Source: Acidimicrobium ferrooxidans
Lineage (GTDB): Bacteria > Actinomycetota > Geothermincolia > Fen-727 > Anoxymicrobiaceae
Assembly: GCA_020723485.1 (NCBI GenBank)
Contig: DYIU01000001.1
Coordinates: 1 to 64,000, forward strand
Length of the DNA: 64,000 nt
Direction of reading: 5' to 3'
This document shows positions 26,416-32,976 of this stretch, in pieces (within the stretch, counting starts at the first letter, position 1; the number at the start of each line of letters is the position of its first letter). The notes under the pieces were generated by a model, which saw only the letters and a program-made list of their open reading frames with translations, had not been told where the DNA came from and made no database searches. The translations under genes and the position numbers were made by a program.

Positions 26416-26547
26416 CTACTTCTTCGGCGGAGGCGGCTTCACCGGCGCAACGGGACGGGAAACCGGCCAGTCTCGTTTCTCCACAGGTCCGGGTTGCGGA
26501 GCTTGTGGCTTCGGTGGCGGAGCTGGCTTCTTCTCTCCATTACCCAT
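26416..26547 (-). CDS. Proline-rich microprotein, 43 residues
   Basis: A 43-residue ORF, MGNGEKKPAPPPKPQAPQPG and on to VKPPPPKK, made mostly of Pro, Lys and Ala. It has an ideal TAGGAGGTCAAG-ATG start signal and fits tightly between its neighbours (9 bp from the membrane-protein gene), so it is very probably translated. Polyproline sequences bind SH3-like or other peptide-recognition modules. No partner is evident, but the two DUF2321 proteins and the membrane protein are made from the same operon. Confidence 0.7.
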   Translation of the reverse strand: MGNGEKKPAPPPKPQAPQPGPVEKRDWPVSRPVAPVKPPPPKK

Positions 26548-26556
26548 CTTGACCTC

Positions 26557-26988
26557 CTATTTAGGTAAGTTAATGAAAGCAAAGACGGCGAGGCATACAC
26601 CTCCACCGATGAAGGACGCAAACGAAATCCATTCGAGCCACTTGAGCCCAGATATTAGTCGTTTTGGCCTCTTTCCTTCTTGCTTTTGATACTCCTCGCC
26701 CAATACTTCGATATCCTTCTCAAAGACGTGAACCCCCAGAATGAACACAATCAGCATAAAGCCAAGCGACGTAAAAAGCAGACCCCACGAGGCATACAAC
26801 CACGAATCATGTACGGGGTTTGGGGCCATGTCGTGAAGGAACGTTATCGACAACGCCAAGGCACCCGCGGAGAGGGTCACAAGAGTCTTTTCGAGACTCC
26901 TTACCGCATTATTGCGGCACTCAAGAAGGACTCGCCTCTCGTCCAGATACTCTTGCCTCTCCATCGGTCTATCCCCTTCGTTGGTCAT
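26557..26988 (-). CDS. Membrane protein with three predicted helices
   Basis: A 143-residue protein. An N-terminal charged amphipathic region (ERQEYLDERRVLLECRNNAVRSLEK) precedes three hydrophobic helices near 40-60, 68-92 and 118-140, with a basic cytoplasmic loop (EEYQKQEGKRPKRL). No known domain. The start at 26988 gives the longer form; an ATG at 26964 has the better-spaced AAGGGG. It is co-oriented and closely spaced with the DUF2321 genes. In a defence-type operon it could be the membrane effector, but that is speculation. Confidence 0.65.
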   Translation of the reverse strand: MTNEGDRPMERQEYLDERRVLLECRNNAVRSLEKTLVTLSAGALALSITFLHDMAPNPVHDSWLYASWGLLFTSLGFMLIVFILGVHVFEKDIEVLGEEYQKQEGKRPKRLISGLKWLEWISFASFIGGGVCLAVFAFINLPK

Positions 26989-27010
26989 GCGTCCTGTCAA
27001 TCTCCCGATG

Positions 27011-27517
27011 TCACGGGAACATTACTCTCTTGGCGGCTTCCCCAAGAATGCCCCCTACGACCGTGATTACGAGCTCCCTTAGCTCTATGCCTCTCTTCTG
27101 AGCTTTTGCCGTCAACCTGTTAAGAGTCACGGCAGCTAACTGTGCTTCGGTCGGGTTATCAATGATGTCGTCTATACTCTGTTTTAGCTCCGTTTTCTCT
27201 TTGCGCCGCAGATGGGGAAGTCCGTCGGCCATTTTCTTTAAGGCTTCTTTACACCTAGTCGTCCAGGGGTATTGTTTCCCACACTCGTGACAGTAATACG
27301 GGACAGACGCTTCTTCCTCTCCCCAATAGTTGGGGTTGAAGCCAAATGACTCATACTCCCCACGGATGAACGCGTGGCAATTCTGGCACTTGCAGATTGT
27401 TCGTTCTCCGCAGGTGGGACAGAATCTAGTCTTCTTCTCGGGATTCTCATCAATCCTGTTATCGATGAAGTGTCCCCCCAGACAGGCTAGAGAAACGTGA
27501 TAACGACCATTCATCAT
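27011..27517 (-). CDS. DUF2321 zinc-ribbon protein, copy 2
   Basis: A 168-residue paralogue of the 25889-26377 product. It has YHVSLACLGGHFIDNRIDENP, CPTCGERTICKCQNCHAFIRGEYES, YYCHECGKQYPWT, then the helical half LKQSIDDIIDNPTEAQLAAVTLNRLTAKA and the end EAAKRVMFP. All eight zinc ligands of the two ribbons are present. Its start overlaps the stop of the upstream gene (ATGA), showing one transcript. Duplication of this unknown family within one operon suggests a heteromeric complex or two stoichiometric subunits. Confidence 0.75.
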   Translation of the reverse strand: MMNGRYHVSLACLGGHFIDNRIDENPEKKTRFCPTCGERTICKCQNCHAFIRGEYESFGFNPNYWGEEEASVPYYCHECGKQYPWTTRCKEALKKMADGLPHLRRKEKTELKQSIDDIIDNPTEAQLAAVTLNRLTAKAQKRGIELRELVITVVGGILGEAAKRVMFP

Positions 27518-27897
27518 TCGGGATGGAACCTCGTGATTGAAACAACCCCCTTAACACCAATCCATCGTTCATGGACCCCTCTACCATTAGGGCCAATCGT
27601 CGAGATATGAATATCTGCTTTTGTTCGCTTGTCCCGTCGCCATTCTTCGAATTGTTCTTCAGTTGGATTGTCGGAAAGGGACGGTATCTTCTGACTATCC
27701 GTAATCATGGAGATTAGCCTGCTCAACAATAGCTTTTGCCTATGCTTCTCTAACTCTGACAATCCTTCTCCCAAGACAATTGGGATCAACCTATTGAACT
27801 TATTCAGTGTAATAAACCCGATTGTCCTGTCGCTTCCTTCTCCGCTCCTTTCAACCACTTCGAACTCAGCGAACCAGAAGTACCTCGGGCTGTTCAT
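27514..27897 (-). CDS. Hypothetical protein heading the proteasome-like/DUF2321 operon
   Basis: A 127-residue protein (MNSPRYFWFAEFEVVERSGEGSDRTIGFITLNKFNRLIPIVL...), unrecognised, with alternating strands and a central helical segment. It is translationally coupled to DUF2321 copy 2 by an ATGA overlap. Upstream lies a broken zinc-ribbon gene, so this is now the first intact gene of the operon. The base composition is lower in GC than the transfer genes, like the rest of this block. Confidence 0.6.
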   Translation of the reverse strand: MNSPRYFWFAEFEVVERSGEGSDRTIGFITLNKFNRLIPIVLGEGLSELEKHRQKLLLSRLISMITDSQKIPSLSDNPTEEQFEEWRRDKRTKADIHISTIGPNGRGVHERWIGVKGVVSITRFHPE

Positions 27898-27951
27898 ATT
27901 CTTCTCCCTAATCTTGAATCAACTGACCCTCGTTGTCTGCCTTCTGCTTAG

Positions 27952-28190
27952 TCACCGTGATATCAACAACCGTATCCCTCCAAGCGCACTCATCTTCTTT
28001 TCACATTCGGGACACGCAGCGGTGATTTCAACACAGAACCACGGCCCGGAGCTCCTTCAACCCGCTCAATCTTCAGAGGGAGAGTCGCCACATATGTTTT
28101 CTCGCAGAATTCGCAGGTCACCTCGTGCGGTTTGTTTCTGGTCTCGCCGACGAAGAGTCGCTGGGGACTCTTGACCAGTCTATCGAGGTT
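27952..28190 (-). pseudogene. Frameshifted, 5'-truncated zinc-ribbon gene
   Basis: On the minus strand one frame encodes RLFVGETRNKPHEVTCEFCEKTYVATL..., ending near GAPG; a second frame then continues PWFCVEITAACPECEKKMSALGG to a stop at 27952. Together they form a small protein with two CxxC pairs, broken by one frameshift near 28050. There is no start codon: the frame runs into a stop at about 28196, where the IS3 debris begins. It probably lost its 5' end to that insertion. Confidence 0.5.
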
Positions 28191-28372
28191 GCGTTTTTAC
28201 TTGTCGAGCCACTTCACTTCGAATGTAGAATCCATCTCGGCTTCCTTACATCCCTTATAACAGCCCTGTTTCGAAGTGTAGCATGGGGTTGTGACAACCA
28301 TATTCCAGCTATCAAAGACAACCTGCAATTGCTTGAAGAAAAGAATGACCCGGTTGATGACCATTTTGCGGC

Positions 28373-28522
28373 CCCCTTGACCAGCTCTCTCTTCATCGTC
28401 CTGAAGAACGATTCTAAAACGGCATTGCAATACGGATTTCCTTTTCGTGACATCGAGTGGGTGAAGCCGTTTTCGCTGAGGGCTTTCTGGAATGCCCTGG
28501 AGGTGTACTGAGTGGAGAGTCC
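28373..28522 (-). pseudogene. IS3-family transposase (orfB) fragment
   Basis: About 50 residues match the conserved core of IS3/IS150-type transposases: LSTQYTSRAFQKALSENGFT, HSMSRKGNPYCNAVLESFF and TMKREL, normally HSDrGsQYtS...SMSRKGncyDNAvmESFF. The Asp of the canonical 'DNA' is replaced by Cys and both flanks are unrelated, so this is a dead remnant. It ends only 10 bp from the left edge of the large direct repeat at 28532, marking an old rearrangement junction. No terminal inverted repeats are recognisable. Confidence 0.75.
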
Positions 28523-28531
28523 ACCTTTTCC

Positions 28532-28949
28532 TAGGGCTCCCCATAGGGAGCGAGGGGGACTGCTAGGTTTCCGCCGAGGCGGAAGGGCGCTCATGCGAGT
28601 GAGGCCCGCCGCGCCCGGCGAGAGAAGCGAGACGCCGGACCCCTCGTCGGGGGGAACGTGCCGTCAGCCGAGCGGGAGGCCCCCGGCGTCCCGAGGTCCG
28701 GTGAGGTCCCGAGGGATACGCAGGGGAGCCCTACCGTGAGGCCACAGGCACCCACCCGGCGCAAGGGGTCCCGTCGAGCAAGCGAGCCGTTAAGGGCAGC
28801 GAGTGTCCCGAGGCACGAGGGAAACGAGCTTCCCGGCGCGGAGAGGCCGATTGAGCGGCCAGCCGTCCTCGCCGAGGCGGTCACTCATGGCCTGGGCGGC
28901 GGTCAGGGTCGGGAGGACCCCACCGGGCCGGAGCCCGACGGGGCGGGAT
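28532..28949 (+). repeat. 418-bp direct repeat, copy A (structured, apparently non-coding)
   Basis: Identical to 29807-30224 except for eight substitutions, about 98%, with no gaps. It is very GC-rich and full of short hairpins with purine loops on the plus strand: gctccc-cata-gggagc, ccgcc-ga-ggcgg, ggccg-attgag-cggcc, gggaa-acgagc-ttccc. It lies between the IS3 fragment and the radC stop. Four of the differences fall in one 3' hairpin and break two of its pairs, so this copy appears the degenerate one. Open frames exist on both strands but have no start signals. Confidence 0.85.
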
Positions 28950-28976
28950 CTTTATCCTCCTTCCCTGAAAAGCGAC

Positions 28977-29474
28977 TTAACACTTCTCCCGCAGAACCAT
29001 GCCGCGATAGCTTGTCAGCGACGGCTCTAGAGCGCCGTCGTCCGCGAACGAGTAGAACCCGTCGTCGTGGCCGATGACCAGGTGGTCTACCACGGGTATC
29101 CCGAGCAGCCTCCCCGCCTCCTCGAGTCGCTCGGTAATCCGCCGGTCCTCATCGGAGGGCGCCGGGTCGCCGGAGGGATGGTTGTGCAGGAGCACTACCC
29201 CCGATGCATTGGCGAGGATCGCCGTCTTGAAAACCTCCCTGGGGTGCACCACGCTCGCGGTCAGCGTCCCGACCGACACGGTATGCACGGCCGTTACCCT
29301 CAGCTTCGCGTCCACGCAGGCCAGGACGAAATGCTCGCGATCAAGCTCCCTCATGTAGCCGAAGGCGCCCGCGACATCTCCCGATGACCCCAGCCTGATA
29401 TAAGGCCTGAGGTGATCGTGCACCTTCAAGACGACCTCCACCCTGTAACCCTCGATAGCGTCTGAATAATCCAT
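28977..29474 (-). CDS. radC: RadC-like JAB/MPN domain protein
   Basis: A 165-residue RadC-family protein. The JAMM metal-binding motif is complete: HNHPSGDPAPSDED, with the upstream Glu and VHPREVFKTAI typical of the family. Such short RadC proteins are frequent on plasmids, phages and ICEs, often near ssb or anti-restriction genes; the exact activity is unsettled. The ATG at 29474 has AAAGGGGGAG four bases upstream and removes 12 unlikely residues from the longer frame. It is framed by the two copies of the 418-bp repeat. Confidence 0.9.
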   Translation of the reverse strand: MDYSDAIEGYRVEVVLKVHDHLRPYIRLGSSGDVAGAFGYMRELDREHFVLACVDAKLRVTAVHTVSVGTLTASVVHPREVFKTAILANASGVVLLHNHPSGDPAPSDEDRRITERLEEAGRLLGIPVVDHLVIGHDDGFYSFADDGALEPSLTSYRGMVLREKC

Positions 29475-29510
29475 TCCGCTCCCCCTTTCCCTTGAGGAAA
29501 TGCCTGTCAT

Positions 29511-30224
29511 TTCATCGATAGCCCGCCGAGCCGCCCGCCGGGGCGCCGGCTGTCAAGGCCTTTAGAGCGCAGCGTGCCTTTACAGGCAGGGCCCGAAGGG
29601 TCCCCGGCCCCCGGTGGGCCACTACCGGTCCAGAAGAAGGGAAGTGGGTAAGAGCATGGATCCTCCAGCGCAAGAACCCTCAGTGGGAGGCGGCGCGAGC
29701 AGGCGAGCGCCGCCGTGGGAGAGCGCGGCGTTCAGGCCCGCGGACAGCGGTAGCGGGCGTATCTCGTCGCGCGAGGGGCCGAGTTCCCGGAGACGGAGCC
29801 CCGGTGTAGGGCTCCCCGTAGGGAGCGAGGGGGAATGCTAGGTTTCCGCCGAGGCGGAAGGGCGCTCATGCGAGTGAGGCCCTCCGCGCCCGGCGAGAGA
29901 AGCGAGACGCAGGACCCCTCGTCGGGGGGAACGTGCCGTCAGCCGAGCGGGAGGCCCCCGGCGTCCCGAGGTCCGGTGAGGTCCCGAGGGATACGCAGGG
30001 GAGCCCTACCGTGAGGCCACAGGCACCCACCCGGCGCAAGGGGTCCCGTCGAGCAAGCGAGCCGTTAAGGGCAGCGAGTGTCCCGAGGCACGAGGGAAAC
30101 GAGCTTCCCGGCGCGGAGAGGCCGATTGAGCGGCCAGCCGTCCTCGCCGAGGCGGTCACTCATGGCCTGGGCGGCGGTCAGGGTCGGGAGGACCCCGCCG
30201 GACCGGAGCCCGGCGGGGTGGGAT
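29511..30224 (+). ncRNA. Candidate large structured RNA or folded DNA, includes repeat copy B
   Basis: A 714-bp stretch without a credible gene between radC and ssb. Hairpins follow one another: gcct-ttac-aggc; ggcggcgc-gagcaggcga-gcgccgcc; cccgc-(11 nt)-gcggg; ccccgccgg-accggag-c-ccggcgggg at the 3' end. Loop sequences on the plus strand are purine-rich, as in RNA, while the flanking genes run on the minus strand. Positions 29807-30224 duplicate copy A; 29511-29806 is the part missing there. A possible closing pair is gccgccc near 29530 with gggcggc near 30170. Transcription is not shown. Confidence 0.4.
29807..30224 (+). repeat. 418-bp direct repeat, copy B
   Basis: Counterpart of 28532-28949 at a constant offset of 1275 bp. 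The two repeats flank radC, so recombination between them would delete or circularise a radC-bearing segment. Confidence 0.85.
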
Positions 30225-30250
30225 GAGAGTTTCACCTCCCCCGATAGGTG

Positions 30251-30595
30251 TTACGAAACGCTCCCGAACTCAAGCGACGGGCCGACCGCCAGGGCCCTCA
30301 CCTTCAGTCGGGCTTTGAGCTCACCACCCTCTTCCCACCGGTCATATCTGAGCTGCCCGGCGACGATCACACGGTCGCCACGGCCCAGGGAGGCGAGCAC
30401 GTTCTCAGCCTGGGACCCCCAGACCTCGACGTCAATGAACTCGGAGCGCGCCGCTTTCCCTTCGTCGCCTTGCGCTCCGGGCGCGCGCCAGCGGTTCACC
30501 TCGATCCTGAAGCCAACGGTGCGCGCCTCGCCCTCGACGTTGCTGCGAGGGTCGCCCGTCATGTTGCCGACGATAACTACGTTGTTTACGTACAT
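30251..30595 (-). CDS. ssb: Single-stranded DNA-binding protein (second copy)
   Basis: A 114-residue SSB: MYVNNVVIVGNMTGDPRSN..., FIDVEVWGSQAENVLASLGRGDRVIVAGQLRYDRW. The OB fold is complete and, as in the first copy, the acidic tail is absent. The ATG overlaps the preceding stop as TGATG behind AAAGGGGG. It is clearly different in sequence from the SSB at 23707, so the element carries two SSBs in two operons, perhaps for different stages or partners. Confidence 0.9.
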   Translation of the reverse strand: MYVNNVVIVGNMTGDPRSNVEGEARTVGFRIEVNRWRAPGAQGDEGKAARSEFIDVEVWGSQAENVLASLGRGDRVIVAGQLRYDRWEEGGELKARLKVRALAVGPSLEFGSVS

Positions 30596-30828
30596 CACTC
30601 CCCCTTTGCCGAAACCCGGTGCAGGGCCCTAACGATGGGTTCCTCTCCCCGCTCCAGGGTCATTAGCGCCTCGTAGACCGTGCGCGCGAAATCCTTGAAT
30701 TCGTCCTCGAAGAACGACAGGTGCACCCGCCCGCTCTGCACGACGTAGGTGTCCGCCTCGTCGTAGCGCCACACCGAGGTGACCTCCCCGCTCTGCGATG
30801 TCGTGCTCCCCAGGTCCGTTATGCTCAT
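30595..30828 (-). CDS. Small hypothetical protein coupled to ssb
   Basis: A 77-residue acidic protein (MSITDLGSTTSQSGEVTSVWRYDEADTYVVQSGRVHLSFFEDEFKDF...), not recognised. The start overlaps the preceding 41-residue ORF (ATGA) and its end overlaps the ssb start (TGATG), so three genes are translationally chained. The pattern of strands followed by a helix (EFKDFARTVYEALMTLERG) suggests a small globular fold, perhaps an SSB partner by position. Confidence 0.6.
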   Translation of the reverse strand: MSITDLGSTTSQSGEVTSVWRYDEADTYVVQSGRVHLSFFEDEFKDFARTVYEALMTLERGEEPIVRALHRVSAKGE

Positions 30829-30950
30829 TGGGTCCTCCCTTCCTCGTAGCTCATGATTACCCGGACGCAGTACACCTGTACCGCCGTGCCGAGCTCGCGG
30901 GTCGCCTCCGCGTCCGTCCGGCCCCATGTGAGCGCCAACTCGTAGTTCAT
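30825..30950 (-). CDS. 41-residue ORF, first of the chained ssb genes
   Basis: MNYELALTWGRTDAEATREL and on to YEEGRTQ, 41 residues. It has an AGGAG six bases before the ATG and an ATGA overlap with the next gene, both strong signs of translation. No family recognised. It may act as a leader that couples translation of the following genes. Confidence 0.55.
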   Translation of the reverse strand: MNYELALTWGRTDAEATRELGTAVQVYCVRVIMSYEEGRTQ

Positions 30951-30993
30951 AGAGTTCTCCTCTCCGTATAGTTTGAAGTCCTGTTCACAGCCT

Positions 30994-31443
30994 CTACACT
31001 GCCCGCCCGACGTCTTCGAGCGAAAGCTGGGGACCTGTGACGGGCAGCACGTCGCCGGACCAGCCGTAGCGCTTCCAGTGGTGGATGCGCCCCTCGCGCC
31101 TGTCCTTCTCGTACTCCAGGTCCGCCATGACCCATCCGGTTCCGACGTGCTTCTCGCAGGTGTCGAACCATATCCTCATCAATGCGCCCGACTCTAGCTC
31201 TGAGTGCCGCCCCGCGAAACGCTGCCGCTCTATGTCCAGGTGGATGCTTAAGACGTGCTGGATGCGCTCGCTGTAGAGGTCCTTGACCAGGCCTATCGCG
31301 GTCGCGTTCTCATCGGTGAACCGGTCGGCCGTCCTCGCGGCGTCCCTCCTGGCCCTGCTCAGCCGGGCCTTCCTGCCGACCTGGCGGGTGGCCTTCCCCG
31401 GCCCCATTGCCCTGACGATTCTCGTCGTCTCTTTCAACTGCAT
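30994..31443 (-). CDS. Hypothetical basic protein
   Basis: A 149-residue protein with a very basic N-terminal third (KATRQVGRKARLSRARRDAARTADR), then a helical segment (LVKDLYSERIQHVLSIHLDIERQRF) and a tryptophan-rich end (HHWKRYGWSGDV). The basic part suggests nucleic-acid contact, in keeping with neighbours PC4 and SSB. The ATG at 31443 is chosen since GAGAGG precedes it; the eight extra residues of the longer frame have no start signal. No family recognised. Confidence 0.55.
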   Translation of the reverse strand: MQLKETTRIVRAMGPGKATRQVGRKARLSRARRDAARTADRFTDENATAIGLVKDLYSERIQHVLSIHLDIERQRFAGRHSELESGALMRIWFDTCEKHVGTGWVMADLEYEKDRREGRIHHWKRYGWSGDVLPVTGPQLSLEDVGRAV

Positions 31444-31528
31444 CTTCCTCTCACTCGCTCCCCTCAAGGGAGGGGAAGGGGGCGGTCCCCTGGCGGCAAC
31501 TCAGAGGATTGGTCCGCCCCCGTGGGGT

Positions 31529-31792
31529 CTACTTGCCGGCCTTCCCGACCGGCGCGAGCGCGACCGCCGCCTTGGCGACGATCTCGGCGAACACGTCACT
31601 CGGCACGGTCAGTCCCCTTCTGGTCCAGCCGTCCCAGCCTTCCTTGGGGCTGTCCACTCGCTCCCGGAGGTCGACGTAGTGCTTGCCGTCCTTCTCCAGG
31701 AGAGTGACGACTATGCTCACGCCCTCCTTCTTCGCGACCGCGAAAAGCTCGGTCTTGGAGAAACCGTCCCCGTTGCCATTGGCCTCGTCCAT
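31529..31792 (-). CDS. PC4/p15-like single-stranded DNA-binding protein
   Basis: An 87-residue protein. The segment KTELFAVAKKEGVSIVVTLLEKDGKHYVDLRERVDSPKEGWDGWTRRGLTVPSDVFAEIV fits the PC4 (transcription coactivator p15) fold, in which a 'hVDLRE.y' strand and a 'kGlslp...w..l' helix form a dimeric ssDNA-binding sheet. A perfect AAGGAGGTGAGACGGA-ATG start signal is present. It heads the minus-strand run that leads to ssb and radC, and lies just below the structured stretch at 31818-32397. A role in single-strand handling during transfer or replication is likely. Confidence 0.7.
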   Translation of the reverse strand: MDEANGNGDGFSKTELFAVAKKEGVSIVVTLLEKDGKHYVDLRERVDSPKEGWDGWTRRGLTVPSDVFAEIVAKAAVALAPVGKAGK

Positions 31793-31817
31793 TCCGTCTC
31801 ACCTCCTTGTTGTCTTT

Positions 31818-32397
31818 CCGGCATCCTCACCCCCGAGGCCGGCGGGCCGGCAAGCCAGATGGTCAAGGGGGAAGCGTGGAGATTATTTGGCGCAGCCAAG
31901 CGGAGCCGTGGTGACTCCCGGCGGGTCGCAAGGTTCATGAGGAAGTTTGAGAGGTATAGAGGGGCCCGCGGGCTCCGGGACCCCGAAGCCGCAGTCGGGG
32001 CCAGGTGAGCCGTATGGGACGAAGGGAGAGGTAGCGAGACCGTGCTGCACGCGAGGTTCGAGCGCGCGTCGCCAGGTCCCGAGGGGCAGCGTCAGCGCAA
32101 GCGCAAGGGCTGAAGCGAAGCTGAAGCCGCCGCGCTCCCCGAGGTCCGGCGGCGTGTGCGAAGATCCCGAGCGTCAGGCAGCTCGAGCTCGAGAGCGCCT
32201 CGAGGATTCGGCCCCGGCGAGCCATCCCCGGCTACCCCGCGGCGAGGGCAAGGCCGGAAAAGCGGTTGCCCTCTCCTCGAAGACGACCATTAACCTCGAC
32301 CGCGACGCCGTCACCGCCGAAGGCAGGCGTAGCGTAATAATCTCGAGCGGCCTTGACCAGATGGCGGGACCGCCGAGACTGGGGGTGAGGATGCCGG
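31818..32397 (+). ncRNA. Candidate large structured RNA or folded DNA closed by a 17-bp helix
   Basis: The ends are perfect complements: ccggcatcctcaccccc (31818-31834) pairs with gggggtgaggatgccgg (32381-32397). Inside it, tggtcaagg (31860-31868) pairs with ccttgacca (32351-32359). Between these two helices each strand has its own hairpin (gccggc-gg-gccggc on the left, ggcgg-ga-ccgcc on the right). Further hairpins include gagggcaa/ttgccctc with a 14-nt loop near 32250 and ccgcc/ggcgg near 32130. There is no credible gene. It resembles an ornate non-coding RNA; a MITE with terminal inverted repeats or a single-strand origin are alternatives. Confidence 0.45.
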
Positions 32398-32976
32398 CGA
32401 TCCATGCGCGGCAGCGTTTCGGCGATAGCCGGAAAACCTCCTAAAACGGCAGAAAGCCGTATCATGGCGACAGCCTGGAAAGAAAGGGTAGTGCCGCCAG
32501 GCGCTGAACCGGGAGCCGCCGGCAGGCGTGGAGTTGCCCGGAGGTTCCCGAAAACGACAGTTGACAAAATGACGTCGTGCCTAACGAGATAAAAGACGTG
32601 TTCAGAAGAACCCGGACGCACGACAACACCCTCAGCTCCGAACGCCTCACCACGCCCGCCGACTCGACCAATACCAAACCCCCAATGTCTTTTGTCGAGT
32701 TGTCGCTTTAGAGGCTATTCTTATTCATACCATGTGCGCTATTTCCCCCCACTCCCGAACCCTCACCGCCCGCGCTCAAGTAACCCTACCGAGAGTAACC
32801 TTAGCCTTACTCCATTACACCAAGGTCGAGGGAGGGTTACTTGAGCGCGGGCGGACTGCGCGAATCGCTTCAGAATGGGGAAAATGGCGCACGGGGTTCC
32901 ACCACATATGGTGGGAGCTGTGGTGGACCTCTGGTGGGAGATAGGCAGGGTACGATTTAGAGAATGGGCGCTACTA
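32398..32976. other. Non-coding region, about 580 bp
   Basis: No ORF with a usable start is seen on either strand. The right half holds the nested inverted repeats at 32766-32927. The left half contains short hairpins (for example acggc-agaaa-gccgt near 32455) and a lone TTGACA at about 32562 without a matching -10. It separates the high-GC maintenance genes from the lower-GC defence island. Confidence 0.5.
32766..32854. repeat. 22-bp perfect inverted repeat with nested hairpin
   Basis: The 22 bases at 32766-32787 are the exact reverse complement of 32833-32854, separated by 45 bp. Inside the spacer gagtaa (32793-32798) pairs with ttactc (32807-32812). A third inverted repeat follows at tccaccaca/tgtggtgga (32898-32906 and 32919-32927). 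This is too elaborate for a terminator and lies in non-coding DNA between the maintenance and defence regions. An origin of transfer, an origin of replication or a recombination site are candidates. Confidence 0.75.

Noticed and set aside
28591-30159. Identical 97-residue ORFs on the minus strand in both 418-bp repeats (and similar plus-strand ORFs)
   Set aside because: They lie in very GC-rich DNA that is open in several frames on both strands. They lack ribosome-binding sites and have a composition typical of chance frames. Their identity follows from the DNA repeat.
32008-32060. gagccgtatgggacgaagg, resembling the start of group II intron domain V
   Set aside because: The complementary 3' strand of domain V (cgtacggttc-like) is missing, and no intron-encoded reverse transcriptase or boundary motifs are seen.
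31947-32444. 165-residue plus-strand ORF across the structured stretch
   Set aside because: No start signal, arginine/proline-rich chance composition and overlap with strong hairpins make a protein unlikely.
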